This document shows positions 9,704 to 18,146 of a DNA stretch of 64,000 bases, in pieces. How positions within the stretch are numbered: the stretch's first letter is position 1; each line of letters opens with the position of its first letter. The notes beneath the pieces are model-generated. The model did not search any database, was not told the DNA's origin, and saw only the letters and a list, made by a program, of their open reading frames with translations. A program made the position numbers and the translations under genes. The DNA is from an uncultured Bacteroidales bacterium (GTDB taxonomy: Bacteria > Bacteroidota > Bacteroidia > Bacteroidales > Barnesiellaceae): positions 1 to 64,000 of the forward strand of contig CASFYQ010000010.1 of NCBI GenBank assembly GCA_949298955.1, written 5' to 3'.

Positions 9704-11062
9704 ATGGATACACGAAAGTATATAGCCGATCATCGCGATCGCTTTTTCGACGAGTTGTTCTCGTTGTTGCGCATACCCTCGATAAGTGCGTTGCCCGAAC
9801 ATCGGGACGATATGGTGCGTTGTGCCGAGCGGTGGCGCGAGCTGCTGCTGGCCGCTGGTGCCGACCGGGCCGAGGTGATGCCCACGTCGGCTGCGCCGGT
9901 AGTCTTTGCCGAAAAGGTCGTCGACCCGGCCTATCCCACGGTGCTGGTCTATGCCCATTATGACGTGATGCCGGTCGAGCCGTTGGAGCTGTGGCATACC
10001 GCACCTTTTGAACCGGTTGTCAAGGAGGGTCGCTTGTGGGGTCGGGGAGCCGACGACGACAAGGGGCAGGGGTTTATTCAGTTGAAAGCTTTCGAGATTG
10101 CTGTGTGCGAAGGGTTATTGCGTTGCAATGTGAAATTCCTGATTGAGGGAGGTGAAGAGATTGGCTCGCCCGGTGTCGAGGAGTTCTGCAAAACACACCT
10201 CGATTTGTTGCGGTGCGACGTGATTCTGGTCTCCGATACCAGTATGGTGGGACTCGATACGCCGTCGATTACGACCGGCTTGCGAGGCCTGGCCTATTGG
10301 GAAATCGAGGTGACGGGGCCCAACCGCGACCTGCACTCGGGTATTTTCGGTGGGACGGTAGCCAATCCTATCAATGAACTTTGTAAAATGCTGGCCGGTG
10401 TGGTCGACGGCAATGGACGTATCGTGATACCTCACTTCTATGACGAGGTTGAGAATGTATCGCCCGAGGAGCGGGCTATGCTCGGTGCTGTGCCCTACGA
10501 CGAGGCGAAATACAAACAGGCCATCGATGTCGACGAACTGGCGGGTGAAACCGGGTTCACTCCATTGGAGCGCACGGCCATTCGTCCTACCTTCGACATT
10601 TGCGGCATTTGGGGCGGTTACACGGGCGAGGGAGCCAAGACGGTGCTACCCTCGAAAGCATATGCCAAAGTGTCGTGCCGCCTGGTGCCTCATCAGAATC
10701 ACGAGAAGATTTCGCAGATGTTTATCGACTATATCGAGTCGGTGGCTCCCCGCAGCGTGAAGGTGAAGGTCACCCCCATGCACGGAGGGGAGAGCTATGT
10801 GTGTCCCATCGACCTGCCTGCCTATAAAGCTGCCGAGCAGGGCTATGCGCTGGCATTCGGCAAGCAGCCGCTGGCCGTGCGCCGTGGGGGCAGTATCCCC
10901 ATTATAGCCACTTTCGAGAAGGTGCTGGGTGTGAAATCGGTCTTGATGGGTTTCGGCTTGGAATCGGACGCCACCCACTCGCCTAACGAGAATTTCTTGA
11001 TGGAGATGTATGAGAAAGGCATCGTGGCGGTGGTCGAGTTTTACAATCGTTTCGGGCATTGA
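9704..11062 (+). CDS. M20-family dipeptidase (CNDP-like metallopeptidase)
   Basis: The protein has 452 residues. Zinc-binding motifs are in order: VYAHYDVMP (His/Asp), RGADDDKGQ (Asp), IEGGEEIGSP (Glu-Glu), SDT, and a late HSPNEN with the last His. A lid/dimerisation domain is inserted from about residue 200 (NRDLHSGIFGG with its conserved His). The layout matches bacterial dipeptidases of the CNDP/carnosinase branch, which are cytoplasmic. The substrate is not known. It lies between aroC and a radical SAM gene on the same strand. Confidence 0.93.
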   Translation: MDTRKYIADHRDRFFDELFSLLRIPSISALPEHRDDMVRCAERWRELLLAAGADRAEVMPTSAAPVVFAEKVVDPAYPTVLVYAHYDVMPVEPLELWHTAPFEPVVKEGRLWGRGADDDKGQGFIQLKAFEIAVCEGLLRCNVKFLIEGGEEIGSPGVEEFCKTHLDLLRCDVILVSDTSMVGLDTPSITTGLRGLAYWEIEVTGPNRDLHSGIFGGTVANPINELCKMLAGVVDGNGRIVIPHFYDEVENVSPEERAMLGAVPYDEAKYKQAIDVDELAGETGFTPLERTAIRPTFDICGIWGGYTGEGAKTVLPSKAYAKVSCRLVPHQNHEKISQMFIDYIESVAPRSVKVKVTPMHGGESYVCPIDLPAYKAAEQGYALAFGKQPLAVRRGGSIPIIATFEKVLGVKSVLMGFGLESDATHSPNENFLMEMYEKGIVAVVEFYNRFGH

Positions 11063-11067
11063 CGGCG

Positions 11068-11994
11068 ATGGAGCAGAAGCGTTATCGCGATTTTGCCGAT
11101 TTTCTGAACGGGCGTTTCGACGGTAAGGTGCAGAAGATTTCGTTGCATGCCGGCTTTACCTGCCCCAACCGTGACGGTAGCATCGGGGTGGGAGGGTGTA
11201 CTTATTGTAATAACCAGACTTTCAGCCCCGACTATTGTCTTACAGGCAAGAGTATCACCCGCCAACTCGACGAAGGTGTAGCTTTTTTCGCCCGCAAATA
11301 TCCCCAAATGCGTTATTTGGCCTATTTTCAGGCTTATACCAATACCTATGGCGAGTTGGAGGAGTTGCAGGGCAAATACGAGGAGGCGCTTGCTCACCCC
11401 GGCGTGGTGGGGCTCATCATCGGCACGCGGCCCGACTGCATGCCCGATAACTTGCTCGACTACCTCACCTCCTTGTCGCGCCGCACTTTCGTGCTGGTAG
11501 AGTATGGCGTCGAGAGTACCAGCGATGAAACCCTGCGGCGCATAAACCGGGGGCATGACTTTGCAGCCTCGGCCGATACCATTCGCCGCACCTCGGCCGC
11601 CGGGTTGCTTGTGGGCGCCCACATGATATTGGGCTTGCCGGGTGAGAACCGTGAGTTGATGCTCGACCATGCCCGCCGCCTGTCGCTTTTGCCCCTCGAC
11701 ACCCTCAAACTGCATCAGTTGCAACTGATACGTGGCACCAGCATGGCACGAGAGTATGAGGAGAGGCCGCATGAGTTTCATCTCTACGATGTGGACGAGT
11801 ATATCGACCTGGCCATCGATTTTGCCGAGCGGTTGTCACCACGCATCGCCATCGAACGTTTTGTTTCGCAGTCGCCCGCTTCGCTGCTTATCGCGCCCAA
11901 CTGGGGATTGAAAAACCATGAATTTACAGCGCGCCTGTTGCGTCGTATGCGAGAGCGAGATACCTGGCAGGGTCGTTTGTGCGAAGCGATGTAG
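11068..11994 (+). CDS. TIGR01212-family radical SAM protein (YhcC-like)
   Basis: The protein has 308 residues from the ATG at 11068; the frame also opens at a TTG at 11059, inside the M20 gene. The family signature near the N-terminus is FTCPNRDGSIGVGGCTYCNN, in which the cysteines bind the SAM [4Fe-4S] cluster. EYGVESTSDETLRRINRGHD and HMILGLPGE follow, both typical of this radical SAM group. The reaction is unknown for the family. It probably is cotranscribed with aroC and the dipeptidase. Confidence 0.92.
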   Translation: MEQKRYRDFADFLNGRFDGKVQKISLHAGFTCPNRDGSIGVGGCTYCNNQTFSPDYCLTGKSITRQLDEGVAFFARKYPQMRYLAYFQAYTNTYGELEELQGKYEEALAHPGVVGLIIGTRPDCMPDNLLDYLTSLSRRTFVLVEYGVESTSDETLRRINRGHDFAASADTIRRTSAAGLLVGAHMILGLPGENRELMLDHARRLSLLPLDTLKLHQLQLIRGTSMAREYEERPHEFHLYDVDEYIDLAIDFAERLSPRIAIERFVSQSPASLLIAPNWGLKNHEFTARLLRRMRERDTWQGRLCEAM

Positions 11995-12036
11995 TTGCAC
12001 CCGATTGGACCGAATTGTTTCCTGATAATGAGAATA

Positions 12037-12075
12037 AAAAGAGTCCGACTATATCTTTTAGTCTGCCTCTTTTTA
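12037..12075. terminator. Bidirectional terminator between convergent genes
   Basis: AAAAAGAGtCcGACT pairs with AGTCtGcCTCTTTTT around a short loop, with T-runs on both strands. It serves the radical SAM gene (plus) and queF (minus). Confidence 0.75.
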
Positions 12076-12114
12076 TGTGGTGGCGATTCACCACCAATAT
12101 CAAGCCTCTCTCGT

Positions 12115-12570
12115 TTACCGGTGATTTTGCAGCCGTTGGCGGGCCATCTGCTCGTAGTCGGTACCGGGGCGGCCGTAGTTGCAATAGGGGTAGATGCTGA
12201 TGCCGCCGCGGGGGGTGAAAAAGCCGGTCACCTCGATATACTTGGGAGCCATGAGCTTGATGAGGTCTTTCATGATGATGTTCACGCAATCTTCATGGAA
12301 GGCTCCGTGGTTTCGGAAGCTGAACAGATAGAGTTTCAGACTTTTGCTCTCGACCATGCGCTCGCCGGGAATGTAGTCGATTTGTATGGTGGCAAAGTCG
12401 GGCTGCCCGGTGATGGGGCAGAGGCTGGTGAACTCGGGACAGTTGAACCGTACCCAGTAGTCGTTTTCGGGGTGTTTGTTGGCAAAGGTTTCCAACACCT
12501 CGGGAGCATAGTCTTGGCGATAGACGGTTTTGTGGCCCAGTAGGGTCAGTTGAGGTTCTTTCGATTCCAT
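12115..12570 (-). CDS. queF: NADPH-dependent 7-cyano-7-deazaguanine reductase
   Basis: The protein has 151 residues, a unimodular (YkvM-type) QueF. It reduces preQ0 to preQ1 in queuosine synthesis. The catalytic Cys51 lies in [15 protein letters not shown], with the nearby Asp of the same motif. [21 protein letters not shown] carries the QueF NADPH-binding signature and the substrate-binding Glu. It starts 9 nt after the queuosine precursor transporter gene, so the two form an operon for one pathway. Confidence 0.97.
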   Translation of the reverse strand: MESKEPQLTLLGHKTVYRQDYAPEVLETFANKHPENDYWVRFNCPEFTSLCPITGQPDFATIQIDYIPGERMVESKSLKLYLFSFRNHGAFHEDCVNIIMKDLIKLMAPKYIEVTGFFTPRGGISIYPYCNYGRPGTDYEQMARQRLQNHR

Positions 12571-12579
12571 AATCGTGGG

Positions 12580-13263
12580 TTATTGCAATTCTTTAATTTT
12601 GAAGATGTTGTATGATACCTGCCGGTCGTAGACGTCGCTGCCGTCGATGCGCTTGACCAGTCGTACCACCCGTATGGTCACGGGCAGGATTACGATTTCA
12701 TAAGCCGTTTTCAGGCAGGCTTGGGTGACGATGAGTATCGCCAGTTCGTGTAGGGGGACTACCCCGCCGAAAGCGATGGGGAAGAAGAGCAGCGAGTCGG
12801 CGCTTTCGCCCACCACGGTCGAGGCAATGGCTCGTAACGAAAAGTGCTTGCCGTTGCTCGAAATCTTCATCTTGCTCATAACATAGGCATTGAGAAAGGA
12901 GCCTACGAGAAAGGCGATGAAGCTGGCCAGCAGAATACGAGGGGTCGAGGAGAATATGGTTTCGAAGGCGGTTTGCCCGTCCCAAAACGAGGCCGACGGT
13001 AAAACAATGGCCAGTTGAATGAAGACGACTGCCATGAGGTTCATCAGGAATCCGAGCCAAATGATAAATCGGGCTTTGCGGTATCCCCACACCTCGGCGA
13101 TGCAGTCGTTGATGATATAAGAGATGGGAAAGACGATGAGGCCTGCGGTCGCAGTGACATTCCCTAACGAAATCATCTTTACTTCGAGCAGGTTCGAGCA
13201 GATGAGGCAGACACAGAATACAACGCCCAACGTTAAAAAGGGCAGAGAAAAAGAACGATTCAT
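12580..13263 (-). CDS. Queuosine precursor transporter (YhhQ family)
   Basis: The protein has 227 residues and about six transmembrane segments. The YhhQ/DUF165 signature is clear: an early SNLLEVKMISLG, then FPISYIINDCIAEVWGYRKARFIIWLGF, and a later ESADSLLFFPIAF. YhhQ proteins import preQ0/preQ1. Its position directly upstream of queF supports that role here. A good promoter lies upstream on the minus strand (13347-13377). Confidence 0.94.
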   Translation of the reverse strand: MNRSFSLPFLTLGVVFCVCLICSNLLEVKMISLGNVTATAGLIVFPISYIINDCIAEVWGYRKARFIIWLGFLMNLMAVVFIQLAIVLPSASFWDGQTAFETIFSSTPRILLASFIAFLVGSFLNAYVMSKMKISSNGKHFSLRAIASTVVGESADSLLFFPIAFGGVVPLHELAILIVTQACLKTAYEIVILPVTIRVVRLVKRIDGSDVYDRQVSYNIFKIKELQ

Positions 13264-13346
13264 AATTCTTGTTTTTTACGTGGTGTTCAAGCACACGGAG
13301 GATATTTGTCCTCTCTTGTTGTTTTATACAATATTGAGTCGGGGTG

Positions 13347-13377
13347 CAAAGATAGTGCAAACGGGACTAAAAACAAA
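13347..13377 (-). promoter_or_regulatory. Promoter of the queuosine operon
   Basis: On the minus strand TTTG (13374-13377) and TATCTTTG (13347-13354) are separated by exactly 19 nt. Transcription would start near 13340, leaving a leader of about 75 nt with two small hairpins (GAGGacaaatatCCTC and CGTGTgcttgaACACcACG). Confidence 0.75.
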
Positions 13378-13454
13378 TTTATCGGGAAAAGATTGTCACG
13401 CTGTTTGTACCGGGCCTGCCTGCTTGTGAGCCGATTGATAAAGAGGGGGTGAGT

Positions 13455-14081
13455 TTATGGCTCGGACAGTTTGTTCAAGAATCGGGCAACATGCCTCCCG
13501 TCCATGAGCCCGTGGTGGGCGCAAATCGATATGGGAAGAAGCATACTCCCGTGTGTGTCGATGAGTTTCCCTGTCGATATGCGAGGCACCGAATCCCCGT
13601 TCTTGAAAGAGCCGGCATGTTTCATCTCGGTGAAAGAGAACCACGGTATAGATGAATATCTGATTACATCTACCCTTCCGGTATTCTCCGAAAAGGACAA
13701 CCCGGATCCGTCTTTTACCCGGGCTATTTCGTGCGTTGCTTGTCGAATGAACTCGTCGCGGTTGGGGAGATATTCGAAAAAAGCGAACCCGAAAGTGCCG
13801 TCTTCCCGTCCTATCGTTGGGGATACGTGTATGGTATCGTATTTTACGACCGAGTCTGGCCCCTCGATTCTTAATTTAAATTCGTCTATTTCATTGGCTT
13901 TTGTCAATATGTGGTGAAGCGAATAGAGAAAGAACGACTGTGCGTCGTGTCGGGCTTCGTGGTATATGGCCGTGAAATCTACGTGGGCGGTTATCCCGAA
14001 GAAAGGGTCGTCAAGAGCCGAAAAGAACCGGAAATGTTCTTTCCGGTTCCAAGATTCGATGTCCAATATGGTCTTTGTCAT
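13455..14081 (-). CDS. Chloramphenicol acetyltransferase (CAT)-like protein
   Basis: The protein has 208 residues, the standard size of type A CAT. The active-site signature is visible near the C-terminus as SICAHHGLMDGRHVARF, with the catalytic His of HHxxxDG and the structural Asp. An N-terminal WNRKEHFRFF stretch is also typical. Many chromosomal CAT-like proteins in Bacteroidota are not proven resistance genes, so I do not infer chloramphenicol resistance. It follows the CNNM/CBS gene by 12 nt. Confidence 0.88.
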   Translation of the reverse strand: MTKTILDIESWNRKEHFRFFSALDDPFFGITAHVDFTAIYHEARHDAQSFFLYSLHHILTKANEIDEFKLRIEGPDSVVKYDTIHVSPTIGREDGTFGFAFFEYLPNRDEFIRQATHEIARVKDGSGLSFSENTGRVDVIRYSSIPWFSFTEMKHAGSFKNGDSVPRISTGKLIDTHGSMLLPISICAHHGLMDGRHVARFLNKLSEP

Positions 14082-14093
14082 GGAAAGCCGATA

Positions 14094-15374
14094 TTACAGG
14101 GCTTCGTTGTTCGTATCGTTTTTTTGAACCAGCACTTTGTCGATGCGGGCACCGTCCATGTCGACGATTTCGAATGTGAAGCAGAGCCATTCCACCTTTT
14201 CGCCTTCGGTAGGAATGTGCTGGAGCAACTCGAGAATCAATCCACTCAGGGTGTTGTAGTTATACTCCTGATAGCTGTCGGTCATGTCGTAGTGGTCGAG
14301 GAAATCGTAGAATGAGCATTGTCCGTCGATGAGGCACGACCCATCTTCGCGGGTAATGATGTCGGCCGAGGGGCCTGTCGACGACGAACCCACCAGAGCA
14401 TTCAGAATATCGCTGATGGTGACTATTCCCTCGATGCTGCCGAACTCGTCGGTCACCAGTCCATAGCGTTGGTTCTCGTTGCGCATTCGCTCCATGGCGG
14501 TGTAGACGCTCATGTTCTCGGGTAGGAAATAGGGGGTCGACACCACATCCTTGATGTTGAAATTGGGGTCGTCGATTTTGGCAAACAGGTCTTTTAGGGC
14601 CACGATACCGATGATGTCGTCGAGGCTGTCTTCGCACAAGGGGTAGACGGCATGCAGGTCGTGGGTGATTTTCGATTTGAGGGTGACGTTGTCGTCCTGT
14701 ATGTCGAGACAAACCAAGTCGCTGCGGTGAGTCATAATCGATGAAATGTTGCGGTCGCCCAGATTGAACACCCGCTCGACGATGTCTTGCTCGACCTCTT
14801 GTACGCAACCGTCTTCGGTACCTTCGCGCACGATGGCTTTGATTTCGTCCTCGGTGATGGCCTCTTTCTGGTTCGACAGCCCCAGGAAGCTGCATACGCC
14901 GGCCGTACTTTTGGTGAGAATCCACACAAAGGGGGCGGCGATGAGCGAGAGCCACGACATGGGCCGTGACACGATTTTGGCTACACGCTCGGCGGCTACC
15001 ATGCCGATGCGCTTGGGCACCAGCTCGCCGATGATGAGCGTGAGGTAGGTGACTGCGATAACGATGATGGCTTTGGATACTCCCAGTGCATAGGGCGCCA
15101 GTGTCGGGCTTTGGGCCAACACGTTGGCCAGATCTTGTGCTAAGGCTTCGCCCGAATAGAGACCGGTGAGGATACCGATGAGGGTGATGCCGATTTGTAC
15201 GGTCGAGAGGAAACGGTCGGGGTCTTGCGAGAGTTTCAGTGCCGACTGTGCGGCTTTGCTCCCCTTTTTGGCGCTGTTTTCGAGTTTGACTTTTCGGGCC
15301 GAAACCAATGCGATTTCGGACATAGAGAGTACTCCGTTACAAAGGATAAGAAGTACTATAATAAAAATTTCCAT
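14094..15374 (-). CDS. CNNM/CBS-domain membrane protein (HlyC/CorC family)
   Basis: The protein has 426 residues. An N-terminal CNNM (DUF21) domain has about four membrane segments, starting with MEIFIIVLLILCNGVLSMSEIALVSARK and including TVQIGITLIGILTG and IIGELVPKRIG. Two CBS motifs follow at about residues 210-330 (SSIMTHRSDLVCLDI; YGLVTDEFGSIEGIVTISDIL), then a C-terminal CorC_HlyC domain. The family is linked to Mg2+/Co2+ export or homeostasis. It is the first gene of a pair with the CAT-like gene. Confidence 0.93.
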   Translation of the reverse strand: MEIFIIVLLILCNGVLSMSEIALVSARKVKLENSAKKGSKAAQSALKLSQDPDRFLSTVQIGITLIGILTGLYSGEALAQDLANVLAQSPTLAPYALGVSKAIIVIAVTYLTLIIGELVPKRIGMVAAERVAKIVSRPMSWLSLIAAPFVWILTKSTAGVCSFLGLSNQKEAITEDEIKAIVREGTEDGCVQEVEQDIVERVFNLGDRNISSIMTHRSDLVCLDIQDDNVTLKSKITHDLHAVYPLCEDSLDDIIGIVALKDLFAKIDDPNFNIKDVVSTPYFLPENMSVYTAMERMRNENQRYGLVTDEFGSIEGIVTISDILNALVGSSSTGPSADIITREDGSCLIDGQCSFYDFLDHYDMTDSYQEYNYNTLSGLILELLQHIPTEGEKVEWLCFTFEIVDMDGARIDKVLVQKNDTNNEAL

Positions 15375-15767
15375 GTGTGATTAAAAAATTACAGGTCGAA
15401 TATACGAAATATATTTGACATGGAGCAAGAATATGAGTTTGGGAACTTATTTTTAATTTTATTTAGTTAAATTGACAGCATGAGCCGTGTATCCGATTTC
15501 TTGTTGCAGTGTGCGCCGTTGCCCGTCGCCCATACCCGGGAGAGTGTGCGTGCCGGGGAAATTGTCGAATAAAAGGGAATGGAATGCGGCGAAAATGAAA
15601 AATAAATGCGATATTTGCAAAGCTAAACTCAAACGGATCCCCCCGAGAGCTGTTTTTCTTTGCGAAAAAAACAGGCTTTTGCTTTTTTAGATGGGCAAAA
15701 AGCTATATATTTGCAGTCCAAAAAATTAAAAACACATATAAGTACATAATTAATAATTTATACAAAA
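15375..15767 (+). promoter_or_regulatory. HU upstream region with promoter-like elements
   Basis: This 393-nt gap holds no convincing gene. TTTG at 15678-15681 and TATATTTG at 15706-15713 lie 24 nt apart, slightly longer than consensus, about 55 nt before the HU start. The rest is AT-rich near both ends, with a GC-richer middle (about 15500-15580) that shows no coding signal. Confidence 0.5.
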
Positions 15768-16040
15768 ATGACAAAGGCTGACATTGTAAACGAAATTTCT
15801 AAAAACACAGGCATTGAAAAAGCTGTTGTTCTTGAAACCGTTGAAAAATTTATGGAGACCGTTAAGGGTTCTTTGGCAAAGGGTGAGAACGTGTATTTGA
15901 GAGGCTTCGGTAGCTTCATCGTGAAGAAGAGAGCCCAAAAGACCGCTCGCAATATTTCCAAGAATACGACGATTATCATTCCTGCTCATAATATCCCCGC
16001 TTTCAAGCCGGCCAAAACCTTTATGGGCGAGGTGAAATAA
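15768..16040 (+). CDS. HU-family DNA-binding protein
   Basis: The protein has 90 residues. It is a histone-like nucleoid protein: MTKADIVNEISKNTGIEKAVV, a helical dimerisation region, then GFGSFIVKKRAQKTARN, the base of the DNA-binding beta arm, and the IPAHNIPAFKPAKTF end. Length and motifs match HU/IHF. It is followed after 47 nt by a 29-residue ribosomal-type gene. Confidence 0.96.
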   Translation: MTKADIVNEISKNTGIEKAVVLETVEKFMETVKGSLAKGENVYLRGFGSFIVKKRAQKTARNISKNTTIIIPAHNIPAFKPAKTFMGEVK

Positions 16041-16087
16041 CACACGAAAGAAACACAATTAAATATTAATCTTTAAAATATATCGTT

Positions 16088-16177
16088 ATGCCGAGTGGAA
16101 AGAAAAGAAAAGGCCACAAGATGGCTACTCACAAACGCAAAAAAAGATTGAGAAAGAACAGACATAAGAAGAAATAA
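16088..16177 (+). CDS. AURKAIP1/COX24-domain small basic protein (bS22/mS38-like)
   Basis: The reading frame has 29 codons plus TAA. The peptide begins MPSGKKRKGHKMATHKRKKR and ends RHKKK; about half of its residues are Lys or Arg. It matches the tiny Bacteroidota proteins that carry the COX24/AURKAIP1 C-terminal motif, which are related to the mitochondrial ribosomal protein mS38 and the mycobacterial bS22. It is therefore probably a small ribosomal subunit component (family inference). It lies between HU and RNase G and is followed by a strong hairpin. Confidence 0.85.
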   Translation: MPSGKKRKGHKMATHKRKKRLRKNRHKKK

Positions 16178-16206
16178 TGTCTGTCTGCTCAATGGTGACA
16201 GCACAC

Positions 16207-16255
16207 AAAGAACAAATTTAATGCGTTTCGTTTCGAGGCATTGGATTTGTTCTTT
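16207..16255 (+). terminator. Hairpin terminator after the small basic protein
   Basis: AAAGAACAAAT (16207-16217) pairs exactly with ATTTGTTCTTT (16245-16255). An inner AATGC/GCATT pairing extends the stem. The U-tract is short. Confidence 0.65.
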
Positions 16256-16374
16256 CTGCTTTATCGGCCCCATATGTATAGGGGCGTTTTCAGAATGCTT
16301 TTGGCGGAATGACCGGGTGGGACGAAAACTGCCGGTATCCCGCCATACGATTAGTAATCTATAAATCACAATTT

Positions 16375-17949
16375 ATGTCCAGCGAACTTGTAGTAGATGT
16401 ACAACCCAAAGAGATTTCTATTGCGCTGCTCGAGAACAATCGACTGGTCGAGCTCCAGAAAGAGGCTCGGAACATATCGTTTTCGGTGGGCGACATCTAT
16501 TTGGGCCGGGTCAAGAAACTGATGCCGGGACTCAACGCTGCGTTTGTCGATGTAGGTTACGAAAAGGATGCTTTCCTGCACTATCTCGATTTGGGTACTC
16601 AGTACAATTCGAGCGCCAAATTCTTGAAACAGTCGCTTGCCGATCGCAAGCGGGTGTTGTCTCTCTCCAAGTTCAATCTGTTGCCCGACATTGAAAAAGA
16701 GGGCACAATCAACGATGCCTTGAAGGTGGGCCAGGAGGTGTTGGTACAGATTGCCAAGGAACCTATCTCGTCGAAAGGTCCGCGGTTGACTGCCGAAATC
16801 TCTTTTGCCGGCCGTTTTTTGGTGCTGATACCTTTCTCGGACAAGGTTTCGGTATCGCAAAAAATTAAATCGAACGGGGAGAAGCTGCGGCTGCGCCAAC
16901 TGATACAGAGCATCAAGCCCCGCAATTTCGGGGTAATTGTGCGCACCGTCGCCGAGGGTAAACGGGTGGCCGAACTCGATAACGAGCTCAAAACGCTGGT
17001 TAAGTGTTGGGAAAATATGCTGGTGAAGTTGCAAAAGGCGAAACTCCCCTCGCTTGTCTATGAAGAGACAGGTCGCACCGTGGGGCTGTTGCGCGACATT
17101 TTCAGCCCTTCGTTCGAGAATATCTATGTCAACGACAAGGAGACCTACAACCAGATTCACAACTATGTGAGTCTCATTGCTCCCGACCGCAAGGATATTG
17201 TCAAACTCTATGAGGGCGAATTGCCTATTTTCGACAACTTTGCCATTACGAAACAGATTAAATCTTCGTTAGGAAAGACTGTCTCTTTCAAAAGCGGAGC
17301 GTATGTGATTATCGAGCATACCGAGGCGTTGCACGTAATCGACGTGAACAGCGGTAACCGTTCAAAAGCCTCTTCCGACCAGGAGAGCAATGCGCTCGAT
17401 GTGAACATGAATGCTGCCGAAGAAATTGCCCGGCAACTGCGGTTGCGCGATATGGGCGGAATTATCGTAATCGATTATATCGACATGGACGAGGCCGAGA
17501 ATCGTCAGAAACTGTATGATCGTATGCGCGAATTGATGGCCAATGACCGTGCTCGGCACAACATCTTGCCTTTGAGCAAATTTGGACTGATGCAGATTAC
17601 CCGCCAGCGGGTGCGTCCGGCCCTCGATATTATTACCAGCGAAGATTGCCCGACTTGTCATGGTAAAGGCACTATTCCTCCCTCCTTGCTCTTTACCGAT
17701 TTATTGGAGTCGAAAATCTATTATTTGGTGTACAAGTTGAAAATCAGGAAATTCACCTTGCATGTGCATCCTTTCGTAGCTGCTTATATCAATCAGGGAG
17801 TCTTCTCCTTGAAAATGAAATGGCGCTGCAAGTATACCTTCCAGATGAAGGTGATTCCCAATCAGTCGCTCGCTTATCTCGAATATAAGTTCTTCGATGC
17901 CGAGAAAAACGAGATTGACCTGAAAGAAGAAATTGAAATCAAGAAATGA
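16375..17949 (+). CDS. rng: Ribonuclease E/G family endoribonuclease
   Basis: The protein has 524 residues from the ATG at 16375; the open frame extends 66 nt further up, but the ATG gives the canonical MSSELVVDVQPKEISIALLE start. An S1-like region (YLGRVKKLMPGLNAAFVDVGYEKDAFLH) is followed by the catalytic core with IDVNSG and GGIIVIDYIDM, which hold the Mg2+-binding aspartates. GLMQITRQRVRP and the CPTCHGKG zinc-link motif come next. No long C-terminal scaffold is present, so it is RNase G-like. It acts in rRNA/mRNA processing. Confidence 0.95.
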   Translation: MSSELVVDVQPKEISIALLENNRLVELQKEARNISFSVGDIYLGRVKKLMPGLNAAFVDVGYEKDAFLHYLDLGTQYNSSAKFLKQSLADRKRVLSLSKFNLLPDIEKEGTINDALKVGQEVLVQIAKEPISSKGPRLTAEISFAGRFLVLIPFSDKVSVSQKIKSNGEKLRLRQLIQSIKPRNFGVIVRTVAEGKRVAELDNELKTLVKCWENMLVKLQKAKLPSLVYEETGRTVGLLRDIFSPSFENIYVNDKETYNQIHNYVSLIAPDRKDIVKLYEGELPIFDNFAITKQIKSSLGKTVSFKSGAYVIIEHTEALHVIDVNSGNRSKASSDQESNALDVNMNAAEEIARQLRLRDMGGIIVIDYIDMDEAENRQKLYDRMRELMANDRARHNILPLSKFGLMQITRQRVRPALDIITSEDCPTCHGKGTIPPSLLFTDLLESKIYYLVYKLKIRKFTLHVHPFVAAYINQGVFSLKMKWRCKYTFQMKVIPNQSLAYLEYKFFDAEKNEIDLKEEIEIKK

Positions 17950-17972
17950 GAGGTCGTGAGGCCTCGGGTAGT

Positions 17973-18007
17973 AGCGGGCTTGCCAGTGACGGCGAGCCCG
18001 CTTTTTT
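17973..18007 (+). terminator. Strong intrinsic terminator after rng
   Basis: AGCGGGCTtGCC pairs with GGCgAGCCCGCT around a 6-nt loop and is followed by TTTTTT. Confidence 0.9.
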
Positions 18008-18066
18008 GTGTAGGAGCAGGCCGGCTTTGGGAATATGGTGCCGTTTTGGAGCCTCACGGGGTAAAG

Positions 18067-18105
18067 CCGCACAGCCCTGCCGTCGTTGGAGGCAGGGCTG
18101 TGCGG
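18067..18105. other. Perfect 15-bp hairpin without U-run
   Basis: The arms 18067-18081 and 18091-18105 are exact complements (CCGCACAGCCCTGCC) around a 9-nt loop. It lies about 40 nt past the stop of murF-alr on the minus strand. It may stabilise that transcript end or act as a repeat element; there is no U-tract. Confidence 0.7.
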
Positions 18106-18146
18106 GTGAGTGTCGGAATGTCGGTCGGGACAAACAGATGTGTCGT

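Noticed and set aside
13264..13340. Classical preQ1-I riboswitch before the queuosine transporter
   Set aside because: The P1 loop and the A-rich tail are not arranged as the known consensus requires. Kept only as a low-level finding.
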